Below, piece by piece: positions 32,932 to 41,939 of a stretch of DNA of 64,000 bases. Every line of letters begins with the position of its first letter. Position 1 is the stretch's first letter. Both the position numbers and the translations under genes were made by a program. The stretch comes from Chloroflexota bacterium. Lineage in GTDB: Bacteria > Chloroflexota > Dehalococcoidia > GIF9 > AB-539-J10. Below the pieces are notes generated by a model. The model worked only from the letters and a program-made list of their open reading frames with translations, ran no database searches and was not told the origin of the DNA. The DNA is taken from assembly GCA_013388845.1 (NCBI GenBank), contig JACAEN010000011.1, positions 62,001-126,000 on the forward strand, written 5' to 3'.

Positions 32932-33831
32932 TTACAAAAGCAAATCGTTACTGAAGGAATCGCTTATCGTCGGTTTTTGCATCTGGCAGTTAGCCTTGGC
33001 GTAGTCGAAAGCCTCTTCAATAGTTACATCGGCGATACCTGGCAGGTTATCGTATCTGTCAGCTAGACCACTCAGCATCCCTTGGTCAACAAAGTAGTAA
33101 GAAAACTGGCCGTTCTGCCACGAGGCATCCTCGTAGGACACCCCACTCTCAGAGCAAGCCATGTTGATGACCCTACCCGGAGCCTGCAGGTCGGTCATAC
33201 CGCCGGCCAGGCAACTATCAAATATGAAAATAATCCTCGTGGTATTGAAGCCAGCGAACCAATCCCTTAGTTGCCCATCCCATATATAAACAAAGTTGCC
33301 ATATTGATTACCATCATGACTGACAATTGCCTCATCAATTTTTTCCCCGTCGCCATCACTTGCCCGGCCACTGGTGCCATGTCCGCTGAAGAAGAAAACG
33401 ACTTCATCGCTGGCTACCGCCTTCGATTTGATGTCATTAACAGCACCCTGAATCGCAGTAAAACTGGCATCCATGTCTAGAAGCAAGTGAATGTTGCTTG
33501 AGTTATACCCGTAGAGCGTGGTTAGGGCATTATACATGTCTTGCGCGTCATCATCGCAGTATTCAAGGTCATTGGCGTCGCCCGGGTAATCGGAAATACC
33601 AACTAGAATGGCATATTTGTCTCCTGAGCTTGTCGCACCCAGAATACCGGTGGCCGCTTGCTTTGCTGGCTTACTGCTGCCACCGGACTTGCCTTGAATG
33701 GTAACCTTTTTGACTAGCTCGACATCGGTCGCTGGCAACGGCTTGTTCATATCGGGCTTAGCCACGGCGGCTGGTGTTATGAGCACCAACATCAACATTG
33801 CCACTAAGACAGCAGCTATTAATTTTTTCAT
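32932..33831 (-). CDS. Secreted caspase-like (C14) peptidase
   Basis: A 299-residue protein with a signal peptide (MKKLIAAVLVAMLMLVLITP, cleavage near AVA-K). A caspase/metacaspase domain runs from about residue 72 (YAILVGISDYPG) to 230. The catalytic dyad is H151 in FFFSGHGTSG and C207 in FIFDSCLAGG. The C-terminal part includes a SESGVSYEDASWQNGQFSYYF segment seen in bacterial C14 proteases. It should cleave after Arg, Lys or Asp outside the cell; the substrate is unknown. A secreted serpin lies 1.4 kb upstream on the same strand. Confidence 0.88.
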   Translation of the reverse strand: MKKLIAAVLVAMLMLVLITPAAVAKPDMNKPLPATDVELVKKVTIQGKSGGSSKPAKQAATGILGATSSGDKYAILVGISDYPGDANDLEYCDDDAQDMYNALTTLYGYNSSNIHLLLDMDASFTAIQGAVNDIKSKAVASDEVVFFFSGHGTSGRASDGDGEKIDEAIVSHDGNQYGNFVYIWDGQLRDWFAGFNTTRIIFIFDSCLAGGMTDLQAPGRVINMACSESGVSYEDASWQNGQFSYYFVDQGMLSGLADRYDNLPGIADVTIEEAFDYAKANCQMQKPTISDSFSNDLLL

Positions 33832-33981
33832 CTCGCACCTCTTAAGTTTGTTTGACGCCTATTCTAGCACCCAAGCTTACCGTGTCAAGTGTCTGTCGCT
33901 GGTTGGGAGTTGGAAAGTGACAAGCCGTTATGTTGTTGCCGTTCGGGGCAAGGTCGAGAATGCAATCATCTTGACTTCTAA

Positions 33982-33990
33982 TGGTATAAT
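33982..33990 (+). promoter_or_regulatory. Extended -10 promoter of the SemiSWEET gene
   Basis: TGGTATAAT, 78 bases before the TTG start at 34069. No well-spaced -35 box is present. Confidence 0.45.
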
Positions 33991-34068
33991 TGGCGGTCAG
34001 GGATATCGGTTTGAGAGAGCAGCAGGCAAATTGTCTCGACGCGCAGCTTGCAGAAAAGGAGGTTTATC

Positions 34069-34326
34069 TTGGATTGGAAAGAACTGCTGGGATTCATTGG
34101 TGGAGCTTTGACGACACTGGGATTTGTGCCACAAGTATGGCGTCTGTTTAAGCTCAGGAGTGCCCGTGAGATAAGCTTGCCATTCACCATCTGCTTCATT
34201 TTGGGCATAGCTTTTTGGCTGTCCTTTGGGATTTCATTGGGTCTGCTATCGGTAATTATCTGGAATGCTACAACATTTGTTTTAGGATGGGGCATGTTGT
34301 ATGCCAAGCTAAAGTATGGCAAATAG
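34069..34326 (+). CDS. SemiSWEET/PQ-loop transporter
   Basis: An 85-residue, three-helix membrane protein with the PQ-loop signature GFVPQVWRLFKLRSAREIS near residues 17-35. SemiSWEETs dimerise to move sugars or other small solutes down gradients. I start at TTG 34069 (MDWKELLGFIGG), six bases after AAAAGGAGG; TTG at 34048 would place that ribosome-binding site inside the gene. Length and three-helix layout are normal. Confidence 0.85.
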   Translation: MDWKELLGFIGGALTTLGFVPQVWRLFKLRSAREISLPFTICFILGIAFWLSFGISLGLLSVIIWNATTFVLGWGMLYAKLKYGK

Positions 34327-34418
34327 TGCGAGCGAGCATGCGAATTCTGGCAATTCCCAAGAAGACAAGATATCGACACTATTGACCGGCAACAGTTTGG
34401 GGATTTTTGCAAGCCTCC

Positions 34419-35060
34419 TCAGTAGGCGACAGTGAATCGTTCGCGAATGTGCTGGGGGTGCTCAAGTTCATCGAGCATAGCCACGGCGTAATCCTGCGTG
34501 GAGATTTTGCTGTCGCCTTTTTCGTTCTTGAGAAGTTGGTCTTTGCCGACTCGATAACGTCCCGTCCGCTCTCCGGGTGCAATGGAAGCAGGCGGACTCA
34601 AGAATGTCCACTCGAGTTCTTGTTCTTTCCTTAGCATGTACAGTACCTCCCTGGTTGCCAGCACTCCGCCTTTTATGTTCTCCGGGAAAGTCACCGTATC
34701 AATAAGTTGCACACCGGGGGCGACTTCCAGGCTGCCAGCCCCACCGACAACCAATAATCTTTTGATCCCAGCCTTCTTGACTCCGCTAATAATCGCTTTA
34801 TAGCCCTTGATTTGCTCATTGTAGATATCGGGATTGTTCCAGCCGGGATTGTAGGCGCTTATGACTGCGTCATGACCTTTCACGAGTTCATCGACCTTGT
34901 CTTTGAGAATGTCTGCTTTCACAACCCTGAGATGAGGGTGCTGCAGAGTTATTTTCTCAAGATGCCTCACAATCGCTGTTACTTGATGCCCTCGTGCCAG
35001 AGCTTCATCGCGGATGTACGAGCCAATATTCCCACTGGCTCCGATGATCACTACTTTCAT
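34419..35060 (-). CDS. NAD(P)-binding Rossmann protein (NmrA/COG2910-like)
   Basis: A 213-residue atypical short-chain dehydrogenase-like protein. The dinucleotide motif is VVIIGASGNIGSYIRDEALARG at the N-terminus; RLLVVGGAGSLEV and WTFLSPPASIAPGERTG match the YwnB/COG2910 group. Members act as redox sensors or reductases; here neither substrate nor partner can be told. It lies between the SemiSWEET (convergent) and the serpin on the same strand. Confidence 0.8.
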   Translation of the reverse strand: MKVVIIGASGNIGSYIRDEALARGHQVTAIVRHLEKITLQHPHLRVVKADILKDKVDELVKGHDAVISAYNPGWNNPDIYNEQIKGYKAIISGVKKAGIKRLLVVGGAGSLEVAPGVQLIDTVTFPENIKGGVLATREVLYMLRKEQELEWTFLSPPASIAPGERTGRYRVGKDQLLKNEKGDSKISTQDYAVAMLDELEHPQHIRERFTVAY

Positions 35061-35193
35061 GGATGTAACCCTCCCTTTACGCTTTCAAAGTCGTTTTTGC
35101 ACGGGTTTCCTTGAACTAGACTTGCTTGTACCTATTATACAGCATTCTAATCGCATGAACACAGCGCAGCATGGGCAAGGTATTCCCCAAATT

Positions 35194-35227
35194 GAATAGG
35201 GTCGAGGTTGACTCCTCGACCCTATTC
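35194..35227. terminator. Perfect 14-bp hairpin after the serpin gene
   Basis: GAATAGGGTCGAGG, loop TTGACT, CCTCGACCCTATTC. It lies 28 bases downstream of the serpin stop. It is strong enough to end or protect the serpin transcript, though no T run follows on the minus strand. It shares TCGAGG-N6-CCTCGA with 28488-28513. Confidence 0.5.
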
Positions 35228-35254
35228 CTGCTTTTGCGCAGTAAAGGAGGTATT

Positions 35255-36538
35255 TTAGGCAGCGGGATTGAGGACGCGCCCGACGAAGAGAATGGCACCC
35301 GTCTCAATGTCGCGAATCAAAAAGATGAAAGGGCGGTCTATGGTGACTTCTACAGGATGTTCGGGTACCGATGTTATTCCAACAATCACTGCCGTGGCAG
35401 CCGCCGCCTCGGTGCCATCTTCATCCACGGCCACGAATGACTTGTGTATAACGTCTGATATGAGCAGCTCAGGATTGCCAGTCATTCCGGAGAAATCGGC
35501 GTCACCAGAGAAGGCAATCGGCATGCCCGTCCCGGCGAGGGTATCCTTCAGGCTGAATTCTGACTCAAATTCAAACTTGGGCATCGTCAGGGCAACTTGG
35601 GTCTGTCGCAGATTGCTTATAATCTCATAGACCTGCTGGGCCTGCAGCTCTTTTTCAAAAGCCTCGAAGTTCCCAGAGGCAGGAAGCAAAATCAGCATGG
35701 AGAGTTCACCGCCATCGTAGGGCAGCTCGACTGCCTGGTATCCTGCCCCTTCGGCGCAGCCGAACGACTCCGTCTGCTTCATCATGGGCACTGTTACCCG
35801 CCCGCCGTCAAGTAGGTAGAACGAGCCGTTTACTGTCAGGTCCTCATCGAAGGGGTACGCCCAGGCGGCATTGAAGTAGATGGCATTGGTCAGTACCAGC
35901 CTGGTCCATTCATCGATTGCGCCTCGCGGGATGAGGTCTTTGATCCGTTCCTCTGTCTGGTTGCTGACCCAATCATTGATGGCAAGGCGGGACTTTTCTG
36001 TCTCCGTTATGAAGTCCAGCACTCTTAAGCCGGCACCGTAGTTCTCAGCCAGGACATCGAGGAACTCGGATAGGAACTCATAATCTTTCTGCCCCCAGAT
36101 GGCGTTGACAATGTTCAGCCTGAATCCCTTGCCATCTTTGCCAGCGGCACCTTCGCCTCTCTTGGCAAGCTCGGCATCGAGCCAGTTGAATGCCGGGTGC
36201 AGCCTCTCCTGTTCCAGAAGGAAGTGAAGGGTAGCGGCCATCTGCTCCGCAGTTTCGCCACGCGCTCCGGCATAGGTCATAGCTAGCGCCAGCGAGATGC
36301 TATAAGGAGAGTAGAAAAGATTACCCTCCTGACCTTTAAGCGCCTGATAAAGCTTGAAGGCGAAGGCGCTGTTTCCTTCAACCAGCAATGCCTGCTCATC
36401 TGTGCTGATATTCGGCTCGGGTATCCGGTCTCTATCGGATCTGACTTCTTCGGCTACTGTCGGTTGAGCTAATTGAATAGAGGCTATCAGCGGCACCAGC
36501 AAAACTGAAGCTAATACGATTATCACTATCTTTTTCAT
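35255..36538 (-). CDS. Secreted serpin (serine protease inhibitor)
   Basis: A 427-residue serpin with an N-terminal signal or anchor (MKKIVIIVLASVLLVPLIAS). Serpin landmarks are NLFYSPYSISLALAMTYAGA, NAIYFNAAWAYPFD, the hinge VDEDGTEAAAATA near residues 371-383 and the closing DRPFIFLIRD..GAILFVGRV. The small-residue hinge means it should be inhibitory. By alignment with alpha-1-antitrypsin the scissile bond falls near IT-SVP, suggesting an elastase- or subtilisin-like target. It should act outside the cell. Confidence 0.92.
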   Translation of the reverse strand: MKKIVIIVLASVLLVPLIASIQLAQPTVAEEVRSDRDRIPEPNISTDEQALLVEGNSAFAFKLYQALKGQEGNLFYSPYSISLALAMTYAGARGETAEQMAATLHFLLEQERLHPAFNWLDAELAKRGEGAAGKDGKGFRLNIVNAIWGQKDYEFLSEFLDVLAENYGAGLRVLDFITETEKSRLAINDWVSNQTEERIKDLIPRGAIDEWTRLVLTNAIYFNAAWAYPFDEDLTVNGSFYLLDGGRVTVPMMKQTESFGCAEGAGYQAVELPYDGGELSMLILLPASGNFEAFEKELQAQQVYEIISNLRQTQVALTMPKFEFESEFSLKDTLAGTGMPIAFSGDADFSGMTGNPELLISDVIHKSFVAVDEDGTEAAAATAVIVGITSVPEHPVEVTIDRPFIFLIRDIETGAILFVGRVLNPAA

Positions 36539-36592
36539 TTCATTTACCTCACATGAACATGCCTAGATTGTTCGGTTTCACTCTCTTTCTGG

Positions 36593-38671
36593 CTATTTCT
36601 GCGGCTCTTCACTTCCAGGCTCAACACCCGCAGGCGGCTCTTCGGGCCGGGTCTCACCCGGGACATGTTCGTAAGGCGTCCAGGTTGAGTATGGGAGCTC
36701 GACCTCGTTAATGTAAGCCAGAGTCTCCAGGCTGTTCATCTTTATCTTGGCGTCTGAAAGGGTGTAGAGAATATCCTCTATATAGAGCGACCTCGTCACC
36801 GCGAACGGAGACCAGAAGTACTGATATGCTTGCTTAGGGTCGGAGATATTCTCAATATGGGTGATTTTACCCTTCAGTTGGATTCCCTGGTCTAGAGAAA
36901 TATTAAAGACATAGGCACCCTGCCAGACAGGCTCGCCGTAAGCCCACTCAGGAACTCCTTCAGGATATTGTGACGCATCTACCTTGGCCTCTAAGATAGG
37001 TATGACCATCAGGTTCCTGAACTTATCAAAGAGGAAGGCTTTGTGGTCCCGCAAAACCGGTGAATCGCTGCCTCTGTGACCTATTACTTCCTTGTCTACT
37101 TCCTGTGGATTCCTGACATCAAAGAGCGATATCTTCACTCCTTGGTACCAGGCGAATTCTCCTTCCTCCGTTGTTTCCTTACCTATGCCTATAAGGTGGG
37201 TTTCGTCATAGGGGTGAAGGTAGTCTGAGTAGCCAGTTACCTTCAGGTACCCGAGCTCTCTCGGGTTATTGGGGTCACTTAAATCTATGACGAATAAGGG
37301 GTCAACCTGCCTGAATGTTACCAGATAGCCTCTCTCACCCATAAACCTGGCGGAATAAATGGTTTCTCCTTGAGCAAGGTCTGTTAGTGAGCCGGTAACG
37401 TTGAGGCTCATATTCAAGATGTATACATTATTCCAGGACGTTTCCGTGTGGGTTGTGGTGGCCACCCTGAAGTAGCCATCATACTCATCCATGGAGAACT
37501 GATTTAGCACCATACCAGGGACTTCGCCACTGGCCGCGTACTCCATCTGGTCGCCTTGTATTTGAATTCGGTGAATAGAAGTTCTTTCAAAATCCCCCAC
37601 GCCTGTTCCCCACACGGGGAAGGTCAGGTAAATGTTGTCTGGAGAGACATAGAGGTTGCTAGAGGCTCCCAGCAGCATTGTTTCGTATGTTGGCTCCTGG
37701 GCATCGTTCTGCGTGTTTACAGCTATAATAGTCGTGTACATATAGTAGTAGTCAGCGACGTCAGAATACCAGATATCTGTAGCCGGTATTTCCGTCTTGT
37801 TGCCACCGGAACAAATCTTAGGCAGGTTTACCTCATTATCCTCTTCGTACACGGGTTCATTGACCACCACATAAGCATAATCTCCTATCATCCGTGAACT
37901 GACGTATTGACCATCGGCGGAAAGCTCCCTTCGCAACTGGGGATTTTCCCTGTCTGAAACATCATATACTTTGACATACGTCTGGGGTGCCCTATAAGGT
38001 ATGTAGGTCCTGTCTTCAGTTCCCCACCGCACATCATAGTAGGGATAATAAGGTGTTTCCTCCTCGAGCACGACCAGTTTATCTCCGTTTATGAAGATTC
38101 CTGTCACTGCGCCTTCTAGTTCGATCTCCGATAGGATTTGAGCTTGTTTAGGGGGATACGCCCTCACGATGATGGTCCTGTTCCCCGAAGCGAGGTAGAT
38201 ATACTCTCCGTCGGTCTTAACGATATCTGCCTCATCTACCCCGGCAACCTGGATATTGGTTACAGAGTAGTTCGTCTTGGATGGCGCAGGGAGTAAGGCT
38301 TCTGCGCTTCCTGAAAAAAGGTCGACGTCTCCCCCCTTAGAGAATCCCCAAAAGAATTGTCTGTAGCCTGCGTTCGTCTTCACAAACTCTTGCAACTGCT
38401 CATATGAAGAGAACTTATTGATCTCTCCCGCTCCCAGGGGCATAAATGTAGGGACAGCAAGAAGTCCGACAACTGCTATTAAGAGCACAGCAGCAGTAAT
38501 GGGAGCCAATAACTTTGCCCAATTCGGAATAGGCCTCTCCCTAAAGCGCCTGGCTGTTTTAAAGTAGCCGGACTTGAGCAGGGCCACTCTTAAAGCCCGT
38601 CTGTGGCCGGGAAGCTCGATTTCCGGGGTTTTAAGGTTTTCCAGTTTCTTGATTAAGTCTTCGTATTTCAT
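36593..38671 (-). CDS. Membrane-anchored beta-propeller protein, partner of ECF sigma factor
   Basis: A 692-residue protein. Residues 1-50 are cytoplasmic and charged (KTPEIELPGHRRALRVALLK), residues 52-75 form one transmembrane helix, and the rest is an extracytoplasmic beta-propeller domain of the type once called Beta_propel (VDEADIVKTDGEYIYLAS; GERGYLVTFRQVDPLFVIDL). The tail is rich in Pro and Glu. It follows the sigma factor gene by 92 bases with a strong AAAGGAGG site. The topology and pairing suggest an anti-sigma or sensor protein, with the propeller sensing outside. That role is inference. Confidence 0.82.
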   Translation of the reverse strand: MKYEDLIKKLENLKTPEIELPGHRRALRVALLKSGYFKTARRFRERPIPNWAKLLAPITAAVLLIAVVGLLAVPTFMPLGAGEINKFSSYEQLQEFVKTNAGYRQFFWGFSKGGDVDLFSGSAEALLPAPSKTNYSVTNIQVAGVDEADIVKTDGEYIYLASGNRTIIVRAYPPKQAQILSEIELEGAVTGIFINGDKLVVLEEETPYYPYYDVRWGTEDRTYIPYRAPQTYVKVYDVSDRENPQLRRELSADGQYVSSRMIGDYAYVVVNEPVYEEDNEVNLPKICSGGNKTEIPATDIWYSDVADYYYMYTTIIAVNTQNDAQEPTYETMLLGASSNLYVSPDNIYLTFPVWGTGVGDFERTSIHRIQIQGDQMEYAASGEVPGMVLNQFSMDEYDGYFRVATTTHTETSWNNVYILNMSLNVTGSLTDLAQGETIYSARFMGERGYLVTFRQVDPLFVIDLSDPNNPRELGYLKVTGYSDYLHPYDETHLIGIGKETTEEGEFAWYQGVKISLFDVRNPQEVDKEVIGHRGSDSPVLRDHKAFLFDKFRNLMVIPILEAKVDASQYPEGVPEWAYGEPVWQGAYVFNISLDQGIQLKGKITHIENISDPKQAYQYFWSPFAVTRSLYIEDILYTLSDAKIKMNSLETLAYINEVELPYSTWTPYEHVPGETRPEEPPAGVEPGSEEPQK

Positions 38672-38763
38672 AGACTTTGCCTCCTTTCACAACTGAAAAT
38701 GCAGAAGCCCGGAAAAGGTTGCATTATTTAACCCCAAAAGTTTTGCGGCTTTCGTGGGGCGGT

Positions 38764-39327
38764 TTACTCTGTTTCTCTTAATTTCTCTACTGCCCGGTGG
38801 AGCAAGGATTTTACCGTTCCCTCTTTTTTGCCCAGAATTTCGGCGATTTCGTTAATCTGTTTCTTCTCAAAAAATCTGAGGGCGATGACTTCTTGATATT
38901 TGGCCGGGAGGTGAACGATTCTCTCCTGAATTTCCAGAAAGTCCTCATGTTGCTTTAGTTTCTCCTGCGCCTCTATCAGTTCGCTTTCGGGGTCATAAGG
39001 TGATACGGGTTCAAAACCTTGTTCCTGTAATTCTTCTAGTGATACGGATTTTTTGTATTCGGCTTTTCTAAAGTACTGGTTAATCTCATTGGCGGCGATT
39101 TTATAGAGCCACGAGGAAAAAGAGACATCGCGCCAGCGAAATTGCCAGAGCTTCTTCAACGCCTTAAAGAATGTCTCGGAAGTAATATCCTGGGCGACTT
39201 CCAGATTAGCAGTCCGCCTCAGGGCGTAGCCAAAGATTTTGGGATAATACTGGTCGTAAAGCTTGGCAAAAGCATCGGGGGCTTTTTGCGCTTGTCTGAC
39301 GAGTTCTCTTTCTTCGCTTAAATCCAT
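38764..39327 (-). CDS. ECF-type RNA polymerase sigma factor
   Basis: A 187-residue extracytoplasmic-function sigma factor. Region 2 is FAKLYDQYYPKIFGYALRRT..AQDITSETFFKALKKL and SSWLYKIAANEINQYFRK. Region 4 is PAKYQEVIALRFFEKKQINE followed by GKKEGTVKSLLHRAVEKLR. There is a 40-50 residue linker rich in Glu and Gln. It recruits RNA polymerase to a small regulon. It is the first gene of a pair with the membrane beta-propeller protein. Confidence 0.92.
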   Translation of the reverse strand: MDLSEERELVRQAQKAPDAFAKLYDQYYPKIFGYALRRTANLEVAQDITSETFFKALKKLWQFRWRDVSFSSWLYKIAANEINQYFRKAEYKKSVSLEELQEQGFEPVSPYDPESELIEAQEKLKQHEDFLEIQERIVHLPAKYQEVIALRFFEKKQINEIAEILGKKEGTVKSLLHRAVEKLRETE

Positions 39328-39778
39328 ATTAGCCGGTAAAAAATAAACATACCCCGTTAATATAATGCACTAGTAATAATTTAGTTTCCCCCAAAATCTC
39401 AGTTCATACTGTACCACTCTCCTGCACGGTGTCAAGCATTTTTGCGTCCTTTCTAGATTTTCCTCCGACTGGCGAGGAGTCGACGAATTGAGTGACAAGG
39501 GACTGAGCCTCGTACCCCATACCAACCATAATGGCAAGCTATAGCTGAGAAAACAGTTCAGGCGGTTTCTAGAAGAACTGACCTGTTACGCACAATCAGG
39601 TTTTTGTGCCATTCCCAGCGTTGCTTAATTGTGGCAAAGCGGGGCAGGTTGCAAAAGGTCATGATTTTGTATAGGCTTATTAAGCTAAGGAATGGTATTT
39701 TGTTCGTGGTGGAAGACCCTGTAAGTTTTGCTTGCTGGCTATGGAAAATGTAGGGCTACTTTGGTGAAGTAACTGACA
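39328..39778. other. Divergent intergenic region, sigma factor / histidine kinase
   Basis: About 450 bases between divergent regulators. On the minus strand, upstream of the sigma gene, are GGGGGAAACT (resembling an ECF -35 box) and TATATT, so autoregulation is possible. The rest shows no gene, repeat or clear RNA structure. Confidence 0.45.
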
Positions 39779-41083
39779 ATGAAAGAAGGTAATGGAGTTA
39801 AGAAAGCTATCGATGCAGCTAGTTCTGAGTTGAATCTAGCTGATGAGGGCAGCAAGGCTGATAAATATTATCGTGGCTTCATTGCTTTGAGCCGAGTCTC
39901 GGCGGCGATCAGCGGTCTGCATGAGTTGGATGCTATTCTTAAAATTGGCTTGGACAATGTGCTTAACATCATGAATGGAGCCGTGGGGGGGATAATGCTC
40001 CTGGATGAGCCAAGTCAGACGCTGTTTTACCGTGTTTATCATGGTCTATCTGATAAGTATGCTGAAGAGATGCGTCTTAAACTCGGCGAGGGCATCGCCG
40101 GGAAGGTAGCTCAAAGTGGCCGGGCAGTGCTGCTGGAGGACATTTCCTCGGAACCAAGTGCCGCTCGGATTGACCTGATAGGCTCAGAGGGTTTAAGGGC
40201 ATTCATCAGCGTCCCTCTCCGAGCAAAAGACAATGTTCTGGGGGTGATGAATGTCGCTAGCCGCGTGCCCCATCACTTTAGCAAGGAAGACGTGCATATC
40301 TTGCATTCGATTGGGGATCAACTCGGCACAGCTATTGAGCAGGCAATGCTGCAGGAGCGGCTGAGAAAAGCACGGGAGAGATTACGCAAACTTGCCCGAC
40401 AGAATCTTGTAGCCGAGGAGGAGGAACGGAGGAGAATTGCCCGTGAGCTACACGACGAGACCAGTCAATCGCTCTCCGGGATAGCACTTCAACTAGAAGC
40501 GCTGGTGGAAATGGCTGCGAAATCTAGTAATCAAGATGCTCAGTTTATTGACGGACTAAAGAAAGTCCAATCGCTGACAGTACAGGTACATAAGGAAGTA
40601 AGCAGAGTGATTGCCAATCTCCATCCTACCGTATTGGATACGCTAGGGTTAGTCGCTGCTGTTCGCCAGCATGCTAAGAATACTCTTCAGCCCCTGAACA
40701 TTAACGTAACAATAGAGGTCAAGGGGACTGAGAGACGGTTTCCTGCTGATGTAGAAGCTGCTCTTTTCCGTGTTATTCAGGGAAGCATTGGCAATATTGC
40801 CGAGCATTCTAAAGCAAGGAATGCTTCCATAGTGCTGGTATATCAACCTGATGAATTCTCGCTAAGTATTAGTGATGACGGGCAAGGATTTGACGTTTCC
40901 AAGCTCACCGATGTGGAGGCAAGCGGGCGAGGCCGTGGGTTATTCAGTATGAGGGAGAGGATTGGTTCCCTTGGCGGCACCAGCGGTGTTGAGTCCAAGA
41001 TTGGAGCAGGAACTACGGTTTGGGCCAAGATTCCAATGGGTCAAGACATTAGATATGGCGAAAATAAAGGTACTGGTAGCTGA
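39779..41083 (+). CDS. GAF-domain sensor histidine kinase (NarX/LiaS type)
   Basis: A 434-residue cytoplasmic kinase. A GAF domain covers about residues 35-190 (LDAILKIGLDNVLNIMNGAV; LRAFISVPLRAKDNVLGVMN). The HisKA_3 dimerisation helix has the phospho-acceptor His in RRRIARELHDETSQSLSGIA. The ATPase has DDGQGFD and GRGRGLFSMRERIGSLGG. There is no membrane helix, so it senses an internal signal through GAF. It overlaps the response regulator gene by 29 bases. Confidence 0.92.
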   Translation: MKEGNGVKKAIDAASSELNLADEGSKADKYYRGFIALSRVSAAISGLHELDAILKIGLDNVLNIMNGAVGGIMLLDEPSQTLFYRVYHGLSDKYAEEMRLKLGEGIAGKVAQSGRAVLLEDISSEPSAARIDLIGSEGLRAFISVPLRAKDNVLGVMNVASRVPHHFSKEDVHILHSIGDQLGTAIEQAMLQERLRKARERLRKLARQNLVAEEEERRRIARELHDETSQSLSGIALQLEALVEMAAKSSNQDAQFIDGLKKVQSLTVQVHKEVSRVIANLHPTVLDTLGLVAAVRQHAKNTLQPLNINVTIEVKGTERRFPADVEAALFRVIQGSIGNIAEHSKARNASIVLVYQPDEFSLSISDDGQGFDVSKLTDVEASGRGRGLFSMRERIGSLGGTSGVESKIGAGTTVWAKIPMGQDIRYGENKGTGS

Positions 41084-41708
41084 CGACCATGCCATCGTAC
41101 GTGACGGTATTTGCGCCTTGCTTGCTCTTACCGGGGACATAGAAGCAGTAGGCGTGGCTGCTAATGGTCGGGAGGCGCTAGAAATGGTTCCCAAGGTCTC
41201 ACCTGACATAGTGCTTATGGACATAGTCATGCCTCTTATGGACGGGCTGGAAGCAACTCGCCGAATACACAAGGAGTTCCCGGGGACAAAGGTGATAGTA
41301 CTGACCCAATATGAAGACAAGGAGTATGTGTTGCCCGTTATTAAAGCTGGTGCTAGCGGTTTTATCAGTAAAGTAGTGGCGTCCTCTGAGCTTACCTCGG
41401 CCATTCGGGCTGTGTATCGTGGAGATTCTTTCTTATCTCCATCCATAGCTAGACTCTTAGTTGAGGACTATCGACAGATAGCCAGAGTGGGAAAAAGCAA
41501 GGACGCCTTCGAAGAATTAACAGACCGAGAGAGAGAAATACTGAAACTGTTAGTAGAAGGGCACTCTACTCAAGAGATAGCTCGGATGCTGGTTATTAGT
41601 CCCAAAACTGTAGAAAGACACAAGACTAACCTGATGGCAAAGCTGGATATCCACAACCGCCTTGACCTGTTCAAATATGCCCTGCGCAAGGGCATTATCA
41701 GCGTCTAA
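41055..41708 (+). CDS. NarL/FixJ-family response regulator
   Basis: A 217-residue two-domain regulator. The receiver has IKVLVADDHAIVRDG, phospho-acceptor Asp in VLMDIVMPLMDG, VLTQYED and ISKVVASSE. The LuxR-type DNA-binding domain is ELTDREREILKLLVEGHSTQ then EIARMLVISPKTVERHKTNL. I start at ATG 41055 (MAKIKVLVAD), which matches the family; longer in-frame extensions run through the kinase gene. It is the cognate partner of the preceding kinase. Confidence 0.93.
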   Translation: MAKIKVLVADDHAIVRDGICALLALTGDIEAVGVAANGREALEMVPKVSPDIVLMDIVMPLMDGLEATRRIHKEFPGTKVIVLTQYEDKEYVLPVIKAGASGFISKVVASSELTSAIRAVYRGDSFLSPSIARLLVEDYRQIARVGKSKDAFEELTDREREILKLLVEGHSTQEIARMLVISPKTVERHKTNLMAKLDIHNRLDLFKYALRKGIISV

Positions 41709-41939
41709 GATTGTTGCCTCGTAGTCCTGACAAGTCGGGGCGGCACTGCTTGTTTCTCACCTCCCCTAATGGGAAGCATTATCCCCATAAATGAGTGGTC
41801 AACTGCACGAAAATGCGGTGATATTTTCCCGATTTTTGGGGTAGATACCTCTATTGCTTTCGTAGGCTGGGCGATACACTTTATGGTAGCAAGCTAAAAG
41901 GTAAGCTCCCAAAAATGTACTTGGTAAGGGGGGTGAAAG

